NCBI GenBank assembly: GCA_031285415.1
Contig: JAITWF010000128.1
Location: 1-11,102 of the forward strand
Source of the DNA: Deferribacteraceae bacterium
GTDB lineage: Bacteria; Chrysiogenota; Deferribacteres; Deferribacterales; JAISNW01
Length of the DNA stretch: 11,102 bases
Direction: 5' to 3'
Shown: positions 6,078 through 11,102 of the stretch, piece by piece
Numbering within the stretch: the stretch's first letter is position 1
How the letters are laid out: each line of letters opens with the position of its first letter
Translations under genes and position numbers: made by a program
The notes under the pieces: generated by a model
The model's database searches: none
What the model was told of the DNA's origin: nothing
The model's input: the letters and a program-made list of their open reading frames with translations, nothing else

Positions 6078-7081
6078 AATTTAATACCGTTCTCCCTCCA
6101 GTAGCCTCTGATACTCTCTTTCAAGCTCTCTGGAAGTGCTACATAGATAAGATTTGTCGCCTGTGTGTCGCCGTTCTTGAAGCACCAGTCGAAGAATTTT
6201 ACAACCTTAGCGTTCACCTCTGGCTGATCTTTGCGCAGAAGGATAAACGTTGCCGCCGCTATCGGCCAAGATCTGTCGCCATCTGCGTTTACAAGCCATA
6301 GGTAGTACCCCTGCTCTTTATCCCAAGCTGCCGAGCCTGCCGCCGCCTGGAAGGTCTCCATAGTTGGGGCAACGGTTTTGCCAGCTTTATTCACAAGCGA
6401 TGTCCACGAGATATTATTCTGCTTTGCATATGCATACTCTACATAGCCGATACTGTTTTTAAGGCGTTTCACATTGCCAGCCACACCGTCGTTCCCCTTT
6501 GCACCCATGCCAACAGCCCATTTGACAGATTTACCTGCGCCGATCTCGTCGTTCCACTCTTGAGAAACCTGCGATAGGTATGTGGTGAACACTGCCGATG
6601 TGCCAGAGCTATCAGAGCGGTAGATTACGCTGATATTTGCGTTCGGTAGCTTCATCCCCTTATTTATAGCGGCTATTGCAGGATCGTTCCACTTTGTAAT
6701 TTTACCGTGGTAGATATCGGCGAGAAGTTTGCCTGTAAGCACTAATTCGCCCGATTTAACGCCATCTACGTTAACCACTGGCACGATTCCGCCTACAACG
6801 GCTGGAAACTGCATAAAACCGTTCTTGTCTAGATCAGCCTTTTTAATAGGATCATCTGTTGCACCGAATGCAACGGTATTTTCGGTGATCTGCTGAATAC
6901 CTGCACCAGAGCCGACGGATTGATAATTTACCCTTGTTTTGGTAGCTTTTGCGTAGTCAAACGCCCACGTTGAATAGATTGGGAATGGAAACGACGCACC
7001 AGCACCGTTGATGGTATCCGCTGCAAACGCCTGAACGGCGAATAATGACATTGTTACGAGAAGCAGTAATTTTCTTAGCAT
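6074..7081 (-). CDS. pstS: Periplasmic phosphate-binding protein of the Pst transporter
   Basis: Binds inorganic phosphate in the periplasm and delivers it to the PstCAB ABC transporter. The length, 335 residues, is normal. Residues 1-20 are a Sec signal peptide (cleavage after AFA, before ADTINGAG). There is no lipobox Cys, so a soluble periplasmic protein is expected. Phosphate-pocket motifs are present: GAGASFPFP (26-34), SVGSGAGIQQI (55-65), GATDDP (73-78) and RSDSSGTS (155-162). AGGAGG ends 5 bp before ATG, a strong ribosome site. The gene stands alone: dus lies upstream and a convergent thioesterase downstream, with no pstC, pstA, pstB or phoU in the window. It must therefore work with a transporter encoded elsewhere or be a second copy. 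Its own promoter region carries a Pho-box-like repeat. Confidence 0.97.
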   Translation of the reverse strand: MLRKLLLLVTMSLFAVQAFAADTINGAGASFPFPIYSTWAFDYAKATKTRVNYQSVGSGAGIQQITENTVAFGATDDPIKKADLDKNGFMQFPAVVGGIVPVVNVDGVKSGELVLTGKLLADIYHGKITKWNDPAIAAINKGMKLPNANISVIYRSDSSGTSAVFTTYLSQVSQEWNDEIGAGKSVKWAVGMGAKGNDGVAGNVKRLKNSIGYVEYAYAKQNNISWTSLVNKAGKTVAPTMETFQAAAGSAAWDKEQGYYLWLVNADGDRSWPIAAATFILLRKDQPEVNAKVVKFFDWCFKNGDTQATNLIYVALPESLKESIRGYWRENGIKF

Positions 7082-7126
7082 GAAGACCTCCTTTTTTTAT
7101 AAGGTATCTTAGAGGCGTTCATATGT

Positions 7127-7154
7127 AATTAAGAAGATGTTAAATTTTTGTCAA
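7127..7154 (-). promoter_or_regulatory. Pho-box-like direct repeats upstream of pstS
   Basis: The minus strand reads TTGACA (7154-7149), then 11 bp later TTAACA (7143-7138), then 11 bp later the degenerate TTAATT (7132-7127). Repeats of TTnACA with an 11-bp period are the form of PhoP/PhoB binding sites ahead of pst genes in well-studied bacteria. TTGACA may also act as a -35 box with TAATTA 17 bp on, though that -10 match is poor, as is common for activator-dependent promoters. Confidence 0.45.
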
Positions 7155-7155
7155 A

Positions 7156-8163
7156 TCATCTCTTAAAGAATTCCATAAGATTTAGGAACGACTCCTCGTC
7201 GCTATTCTTATAGATCTCCGCACGGAAGTTTGCCGCCTCTGGTAGCCCCTTAGAGAACCATACAGCGTACTTTTTGATTATATTAAGATAATGCCCCTGC
7301 TTATTCTCATTTGCGGAGGCGTGCTGCTGCATCTTATGATAGAGTCTAAAGATCAGCTCGTATAGTTCGATAGGCGCAAGGTAATCTTGCGAATCTCGCC
7401 CCTCCCTGATCACTTTAAATACCCACGGCGCATGCATCATAGCACGACCTATCATCACGCCATCCACCCCTGTCTCCTTCATGCGTCTGTAACTCTCTAC
7501 GTCCGTCACATCGCCGTTACCGATCACAGGGATCGTAGCCCTTGCCGCCATATCTGCAAGTGCTTCATAATGAATCCTACCGCCAAACATCTGGCTGCGA
7601 GTCCTAGCGTGCAATATGATAGCGTCTGCACCCTCACTTTGCGCAATATCAAGGATCTCATTATATACAGGTGTCGATTCATCCCAACCGACACGGATCT
7701 TCACCGAAAATGGCTTAGTAGTGCCTTTACGCATGCTACTTATAATAGCACGCACCCTATCGAGATCTCGCAGGAGGGCGCAACCGCCACCAGATTTTAT
7801 CACCTTTTTGACTGGACAGCCCATATTTATATCGAATGCGTCGGGGTTTGAGTATTTCGTCGCCACCTCCGCCGCCTCCTGATACGAATCGGGATTGCCG
7901 CCGAAGAGCTGCGCCACCACTGGCCTATCATTTGGGAGTATGTCGAGATATTCGGTACTAAACGGATTATCCCTCTTTACCCCCTCAACAGAGACCATCT
8001 CGGTATAGGCGAGTCCGTCGAAGAACTCTCGCAGTATAAGCCTGAACGGTGCCGACGAGATGCCAGCCATAGGGGCGGCAACGAGGTCGTTTCGGGCGAG
8101 TTGTTGACGGAAAAAATTGTTTGATCTGGATTGCGGATCAAGTCCGCAATGACGGCTAGACAT
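7156..8163 (-). CDS. dus: tRNA-dihydrouridine synthase, DusB/NifR3-like, with repeat-derived N-terminus
   Basis: FMN-dependent enzyme that reduces uridine to dihydrouridine in tRNA. Core motifs: LVAAPMAGISSAPFR (27-41), VAQLFGG (83-89), the catalytic Cys116 in NMGCPVKKV, Lys155 in SVKIRVGW, His185 in ILHARTRSQMF, and the phosphate loops GNGDV (215-219) and DGVMIGRAMM. The barrel and C-terminal helical domain are complete. The first 26 residues are odd. MSSRHCGLDPQSR and LARND are the translation of a palindromic repeat (8085-8155), while family proteins start about ten residues before APMAG. The ATG at 8163 is the only in-frame standard start before APMAG that I can find, so the extension is probably translated. 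It overlaps the tsaD stop by 8 bp (ATGTCTAG), with a weak GAGG upstream, implying coupling to tsaD. The subgroup is by overall resemblance. Confidence 0.94.
   Translation of the reverse strand: MSSRHCGLDPQSRSNNFFRQQLARNDLVAAPMAGISSAPFRLILREFFDGLAYTEMVSVEGVKRDNPFSTEYLDILPNDRPVVAQLFGGNPDSYQEAAEVATKYSNPDAFDINMGCPVKKVIKSGGGCALLRDLDRVRAIISSMRKGTTKPFSVKIRVGWDESTPVYNEILDIAQSEGADAIILHARTRSQMFGGRIHYEALADMAARATIPVIGNGDVTDVESYRRMKETGVDGVMIGRAMMHAPWVFKVIREGRDSQDYLAPIELYELIFRLYHKMQQHASANENKQGHYLNIIKKYAVWFSKGLPEAANFRAEIYKNSDEESFLNLMEFFKR
8085..8155. repeat. Palindromic repeat forming the 5' end of dus
   Basis: The core is a perfect hairpin: ATTGCGGA (8130-8137), loop TCAAG, TCCGCAAT (8143-8150). The flanks resemble imperfect terminal inverted repeats: CCGCAATGACGG (8144-8155) against GGTCGTTTCGG (8085-8095), 8 of 11 positions pairing. 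Read on the minus strand in the dus frame it gives RHCGLDPQSR and LARND, peptide strings I recall as a common signature of short dispersed repeats in many bacterial genomes. Only one copy is in this window, so its repetitive nature here rests on that recollection. Confidence 0.65.
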
Positions 8164-9163
8164 CTATATTATGCCTCGTATCCCCTGCCGCAAAGCCGAG
8201 ATCACTATATTTATCAAGTTGTTGCCCTTGTGTTATGCGGTATGCCGCATAGGCGATCATAAGTGCATTATCGTTACATAAAGCTATAGAGGGCAGATGA
8301 ACGGTGATCCCCTCCTCCAACGCCCTCTCTGACAGGTATTTACGAATATATCCGTTGCAGGCAACGCCGCCAGCAAGGACTATTTTATCTCGATTCAACG
8401 TTTTTGCCGCCCTTATCAGCTTATTAGTCAGCGTGACAGCGACAGTATGCTGAAATGAGGCGGCTATATCGGCGTTCGAGAACTCTTTCTTATTTACAGC
8501 CGTCAATACAGCCGTTTTTAGCCCACTAAAGCAAAAATTATCAGTATCCCTTAAGGCGATAGGGAACTTTATCGCAAGGGGGTTCCCCTCTAGCGCAAGC
8601 CTCTCTATGAAGGGACCTCCAGGATACTTGCCGCCGATCATCTTGGCAACCTTATCAAACGCCTCCCCTGCCGCATCATCAATAGTGCGCCCCCAGAGGG
8701 TGAACGACAGAGGATTGTTTACATCGTATATATGTGTATGCCCACCAGACGCCACCATAGCGATATATGGCGGCTTGAGCGATGGATTATCTAATTCACC
8801 TGATAGAATATGCCCTGAAAGGTGATGAATCGGCACCACAGGCTTTTTAAGGGCATATCCAAGCCCCTTTGCAAAGGCAACCCCCACAAAGAGTGCGCCG
8901 ATCAGCCCTGGAGCGTTTGTAACTGATATAATGTCGATATCGCTCTGCACAATGCCAGCTTCATCGATAGTTTGTTGATAGAGTGGGATAATCTTCTGCA
9001 TATGGTTGCGAGAGGCAACCTCTGGCACTACACCGCCAAATACGGCGTGGATATCTGCCTGCGAGTAGGTACGCAACGATAGCGTATGCAGATCGCTACC
9101 ATCTACCTTGAGGAGTGCGATCGATGTCTCGTCGCAAGATGTTTCAATACCCCGAATAATCAT
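8156..9163 (-). CDS. tsaD: tRNA N6-threonylcarbamoyladenosine synthase catalytic subunit
   Basis: Transfers the threonylcarbamoyl group from TsaC-made threonylcarbamoyl-AMP to A37 of ANN-decoding tRNAs, with TsaB and TsaE. It is essential in most bacteria. At 335 residues it is normal for the family (E. coli 337). Visible motifs: GIETSCDETS (5-14), VVPEVASRNHM (45-55), the metal-binding His113 and His117 in HHLSGH, ASGGHTHIY (138-146), DDAAGEAFDKVAK (162-174), GKYPGGP (178-184), LAGGVACN (263-270) and the C-terminal metal ligand Asp298 in CNDNALM. The ATG at 9163 has no Shine-Dalgarno sequence (upstream TTTTTTGTAAACT). It starts the pair tsaD-dus, two tRNA-modification genes sharing an 8-bp overlap. 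Repeat element B and the hup terminator lie upstream, so it should have its own promoter, which I could not identify. Confidence 0.98.
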   Translation of the reverse strand: MIIRGIETSCDETSIALLKVDGSDLHTLSLRTYSQADIHAVFGGVVPEVASRNHMQKIIPLYQQTIDEAGIVQSDIDIISVTNAPGLIGALFVGVAFAKGLGYALKKPVVPIHHLSGHILSGELDNPSLKPPYIAMVASGGHTHIYDVNNPLSFTLWGRTIDDAAGEAFDKVAKMIGGKYPGGPFIERLALEGNPLAIKFPIALRDTDNFCFSGLKTAVLTAVNKKEFSNADIAASFQHTVAVTLTNKLIRAAKTLNRDKIVLAGGVACNGYIRKYLSERALEEGITVHLPSIALCNDNALMIAYAAYRITQGQQLDKYSDLGFAAGDTRHNIDV

Positions 9164-9183
9164 AGTTTACAAAAAATCCAATA

Positions 9184-9294
9184 TAATTCCCCTTCGCTGG
9201 CGAAGGGGTGGCACGAAGTGACGGGGTAGTGGATTTTCTCTGCAACCACTACCCCCCGCCTATGGCGTACCCCTTCGCCAGCGAAGGGGAATTA
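9184..9294. repeat. Palindromic intergenic element, copy B (111 bp, multi-hairpin)
   Basis: This is a long inverted repeat whose outer arms, 9184-9208 and 9270-9294, are perfectly complementary over 25 bp. The inner arms, GGGGTAGTGG (9223-9232) and CCACTACCCC (9246-9255), also match perfectly. Each outer arm is itself a hairpin: CCCCTTCG, 4-base loop, CGAAGGGG. Between outer and inner parts the arms differ in sequence, yet each forms a small hairpin: CAC GAA GTG (9212-9220) on the left, CGCC TAT GGCG (9257-9267) on the right. The plan and length match copy A. It fills most of the gap between the hup terminator and the tsaD start. Confidence 0.88.
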
Positions 9295-9314
9295 GCATAA
9301 AATTGTCGTAATTC

Positions 9315-9351
9315 AAAAAATAAACCCTCCATAATCATCGAATATGGAGGG
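9315..9351 (-). terminator. Rho-independent terminator of hup
   Basis: On the minus strand CCCTCCATA (9351-9343) pairs perfectly with TATGGAGGG (9333-9325) across a 9-base loop. The T-rich tail TTTATTTTTT (9324-9315) follows. It begins 36 bp after the hup stop and separates hup from tsaD. Confidence 0.9.
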
Positions 9352-9386
9352 CGACTGCTCGGTTCACTAAATATATGAACTTCTTA

Positions 9387-9662
9387 TTATTTTGCAATCA
9401 TTGTTTTAAAAGTTTTACCAGCAACAAACTTAGGAGATTTTCTTGCAGCAATAGTGATCTCTTTGCCTGTTTGTGGGTTTCTACCCTTGCGTGCTTTACG
9501 GCTTGTTACAGAAAATGTTCCGAAACCAACCAAAGTAACTTTGTCCCCTTTTTTCAAAGCGTCGAATATCGACTCTTCAAACGCTGAAAGCACCTTTTCA
9601 GCTTCAACTTTCTTAATTCCAGCTTTGGTGGCAATCATATCCACTAACTCTTTTTTATTCAC
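9387..9662 (-). CDS. hup: Histone-like DNA-binding protein HU
   Basis: Nucleoid protein that binds and bends DNA as a dimer. At 91 residues it is the normal HU length. The N-terminal helices are MNKKELVDMIATKAGIKKVEAEKVLSAFEESIFDALKKGD, followed by the dimer-core strands KVTLVGFGTFSV and the DNA-binding arm SRKARKGRNPQTGKEITIAARK with the intercalating Pro in RNPQTG. The C-terminus is FVAGKTFKTMI. The start codon is GTG at 9662, chosen because GGAGG (9669-9673) is exactly 6 bp upstream and MNKKEL is the family start. HU and IHF are related; the plain RNPQTGKEI arm and the lack of IHF-specific features favour HU. It has its own terminator and a candidate promoter, so it is probably monocistronic despite lying 81 bp downstream of asd. 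Confidence 0.96.
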   Translation of the reverse strand: MNKKELVDMIATKAGIKKVEAEKVLSAFEESIFDALKKGDKVTLVGFGTFSVTSRKARKGRNPQTGKEITIAARKSPKFVAGKTFKTMIAK

Positions 9663-9691
9663 AAAAAACCTCCATGAAATAATAACTACTC

Positions 9692-9720
9692 TATATACAC
9701 GCTTGTTTTGCGCTATGCAA
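9692..9720 (-). promoter_or_regulatory. Candidate hup promoter
   Basis: On the minus strand TTGCAT (9720-9715), a 17-bp spacer and TATATA (9697-9692) lie about 30 bp before the GTG start, in the gap between asd and hup. The -35 match is only half. I saw no terminator after asd, so read-through from asd is also possible. Confidence 0.4.
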
Positions 9721-9743
9721 GCAATATTAGCGTTCTTATAAAC

Positions 9744-10784
9744 TTATTTTATCAGTAGCTCTGCGATCAGTAGCTCTGCGATCTGTACCGCATTTGTAGC
9801 CGCACCCTTGCGCAACTGATCCCCAGAGATCCAGAACGTTAGGCTATTTTCAGCCGATATATCCTCACGAATTCTACCGATATAGCATAAGTCCTGCCCT
9901 GTAGCATCTAGCGGCATCGGATACACCCTATTAGCTGGATCATCTACCAGCTTCACGCCCTCTGCGCCTTTGAGTAGCTCCATCGCCTTATCTGCTGTCA
10001 GCTTCAGCTCTGTCTCGATAGTGACCGACTCCGAGTGGGCAGATAACACAGGCACACGCACACATGTAGCAGAGACGCTCATATCGTCGGTTCCGAAGAT
10101 CTTGCGAGTCTCGTTGTGCATCTTCATCTCCTCTTTCGTATATCCGTTGTCGGTGAAGCTGTCCACCTGTGGAATAAGGTTAAAGAGGATCTGGTATGGG
10201 AAGGTAGACTTCTTAAGTTCGCCGCCGTTCACCCACGCCTTCGTCTGCTCCATCAGCTCGTACATGCCCGATGCACCAGCACCATAGGTTGATTGATATG
10301 ATGACACGACCACACGCTTAATCTTAGCGTAATCGTGAAGCGGTTTCAGAGGAACAACCATTATAATTGTGGTACAGTTTGGGTTTGCGATAATCCCTTT
10401 ATGTTTGAATGCATCTTGCGGATTGACCTCTGGCACCACTAGCGGCACAGTTGGATCCATACGGAATGCAGAGGAGTTATCCACTACCACTGCGCCAGCC
10501 TTTACAGCTGAAAATGCAAACTCTTTCGAGCGGTCGCCACCAGCAGAGAAGAATGCGATATCGATCTCTTTGCCAGTGAAACAGTCGTGCGTCAGCTCCT
10601 GTACAGGGTACTCTACCCCTTTGAATGTAATCTTTTTGCCAACAGAGCGAGCAGACGCCAGTGGAAGGATACTCGCCACAGGAAAGTTGCGCTCTTCAAG
10701 AATTTTTAACAGAGTCTCGCCGACTGCGCCTGTGATCCCTGCTATTGCGATATTGTAAGCTACTTTCTTCTTCAACTGATTCAT
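9744..10784 (-). CDS. asd: Aspartate-semialdehyde dehydrogenase
   Basis: Reduces L-aspartyl-4-phosphate to aspartate semialdehyde with NADPH, the branch-point step to lysine, diaminopimelate, threonine and methionine. The protein is 346 residues. The nucleotide-binding loop GITGAVGETLL is at 16-26, FFSAGG at 78-83, and NSSAFRMDPTVPLVVPEVN at 103-121. Catalytic Cys137 is in NPNCTT, the active-site Gln is in SSYQSTYGAG (161-170), and the proton-transfer His250 is in PVLSAH. GGGAG ends 9 bp before ATG. TTGACA occurs on the minus strand at 10846-10841 as a possible -35, with no convincing -10. Oddity: the C-terminus reads QIAELLIAELLIK. The last IAELL copy comes from a perfect 15-bp tandem duplication (9751-9780), where family members normally end soon after one QIAELL. 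The duplication is at the extreme tail and should not disturb catalysis. Confidence 0.98.
   Translation of the reverse strand: MNQLKKKVAYNIAIAGITGAVGETLLKILEERNFPVASILPLASARSVGKKITFKGVEYPVQELTHDCFTGKEIDIAFFSAGGDRSKEFAFSAVKAGAVVVDNSSAFRMDPTVPLVVPEVNPQDAFKHKGIIANPNCTTIIMVVPLKPLHDYAKIKRVVVSSYQSTYGAGASGMYELMEQTKAWVNGGELKKSTFPYQILFNLIPQVDSFTDNGYTKEEMKMHNETRKIFGTDDMSVSATCVRVPVLSAHSESVTIETELKLTADKAMELLKGAEGVKLVDDPANRVYPMPLDATGQDLCYIGRIREDISAENSLTFWISGDQLRKGAATNAVQIAELLIAELLIK
9751..9780. repeat. 15-bp perfect tandem duplication at the asd 3' end
   Basis: The unit ATCAGTAGCTCTGCG occurs at 9751-9765 and again at 9766-9780, followed by a further ATC. On the asd strand it encodes IAELL twice, in frame. 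Perfect identity between the units suggests a recent slippage event. Confidence 0.95.
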
Positions 10785-10877
10785 GTCTGACGCTCCCTAA
10801 ACAAAGATTTATATCTACTGTTAATATTACATGCGCATAATGTCAATATATTTTTATTAAGAGCGAGGGTAAATCTA

Positions 10878-10907
10878 TTGACTACCCATCTTTAGCTACG
10901 CTATACT
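10878..10907 (+). promoter_or_regulatory. Promoter predicting a leaderless racemase mRNA
   Basis: TTGACT (10878-10883) and TATACT (10902-10907) have an 18-bp spacer, and 7 bp separate the -10 box from the ATG at 10915. There is no Shine-Dalgarno sequence. The arrangement copies the one before the DUF4105 gene. Transcription should begin at or beside the start codon. Confidence 0.65.
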
Positions 10908-10914
10908 CAAAGCT

Positions 10915-11102
10915 ATGAAAACTATAGGCATGCTTGGAGGAATGAGCTGGGAGAGTACTCTTAGCTACTATACAATATTAAACAGAACAATCAATAACGC
11001 ACTTGGAGGTTTGCACTCTGCGCAGTGCCTCTTATATAGTGTGGATTTTGAAGCGATCGAAGCTATACAGTCCGCTGATAATTGGGCTGGCGCCGCAGAG
11101 AT
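10915..11102 (+). CDS. Aspartate/glutamate racemase family protein, 3' truncated by the window edge
   Basis: The N-terminal 62 residues are visible. MKTIGMLGGMSWEST, then YYTILNRTINNALGGLHSAQCLLYSVDF, is the characteristic opening of the amino-acid racemase group (RacD/YgeA-like). These cofactor-free enzymes use two cysteines to interconvert L- and D-amino acids, often aspartate or glutamate. Both catalytic cysteine regions fall beyond the window, so activity cannot be checked; the Cys at residue 38 is not one of the usual pair. It is divergent from asd across a 130-bp gap, and starts 7 bp after a good -10 box with no ribosome site. The neighbouring aspartate-pathway gene is suggestive but not evidence of substrate. 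This is a strong family call with specificity unknown. Confidence 0.9.
   Translation, partial: MKTIGMLGGMSWESTLSYYTILNRTINNALGGLHSAQCLLYSVDFEAIEAIQSADNWAGAAE

Noticed and set aside
8130..8150. Common origin of the dus repeat and elements A/B because the dus hairpin and element A share an 8-bp stem and the loop CTTGA
   Set aside because: A five-base loop match is too short to claim homology; stem sequences and overall layout differ.
9184..9294. CRISPR-like repeats from the CCCCTTCG palindromes
   Set aside because: Only two inverted copies forming one large palindrome, with no regularly spaced direct repeats or spacers.
10821..10846. asd promoter built on TTGACA (10846-10841, minus strand)
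   Set aside because: No acceptable -10 box lies 16-18 bp downstream; the best hexamer, TAACAG, matches only half. It is mentioned under asd but not listed as a feature.

Overview
The window looks like ordinary chromosome from a Gram-negative bacterium of moderate GC content. Evidence for this is an outer-membrane-barrel-like protein ending in Phe, several Sec signal peptides, a periplasmic phosphate-binding protein, and a proteobacterial-type nitrogen module (PII with Tyr51, glutamine synthetase with an adenylylation Tyr). I cannot name the taxon from sequence alone.

Layout. Left block (1-3717): the 3' part of an alpha/beta hydrolase (+), a small secreted DUF3015 protein with its own promoter and intrinsic terminator (+), a RelB/DinJ-YoeB toxin-antitoxin operon (-), and a DUF4105 envelope protein (+). 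Middle block (3842-7081): glnB-glnA (-, overlapping ATGA junction), a hotdog thioesterase (+), and a stand-alone pstS (-) that meets the thioesterase tail to tail with a 4-bp overlap. Right block (7156-11102): tsaD-dus (-, overlapping), hup (-), asd (-), and divergently the 5' end of an aspartate/glutamate racemase (+). Most genes are housekeeping: nitrogen assimilation, phosphate uptake, tRNA modification (t6A and dihydrouridine), nucleoid structure, and the aspartate-family amino-acid pathway.

The less ordinary material lies between and inside the genes. Two intergenic elements of 111-112 bp (3722-3833 and 9184-9294) share one architecture: a long imperfect inverted repeat whose arms each carry a strong terminal hairpin and a weaker middle hairpin. 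Stem sequences differ between arms and between copies while the pairing is kept. A third palindromic repeat forms codons 4-26 of dus, so the Dus N-terminus appears to be made from repeat DNA. The asd gene ends in a perfect 15-bp tandem duplication that lengthens the protein by five residues.

Several unit-leading genes (DUF4105, the racemase, perhaps glnB) have a promoter-like -10 box 7-8 bp from the start codon and no Shine-Dalgarno sequence, which suggests leaderless mRNAs. Other genes here have strong GGAGG-type sites. The pstS promoter region carries an 11-bp-period TTGACA/TTAACA repeat that could be a Pho box. I saw no CRISPR array, tRNA, rRNA, insertion sequence or prophage gene, and no clear multi-gene novel system.
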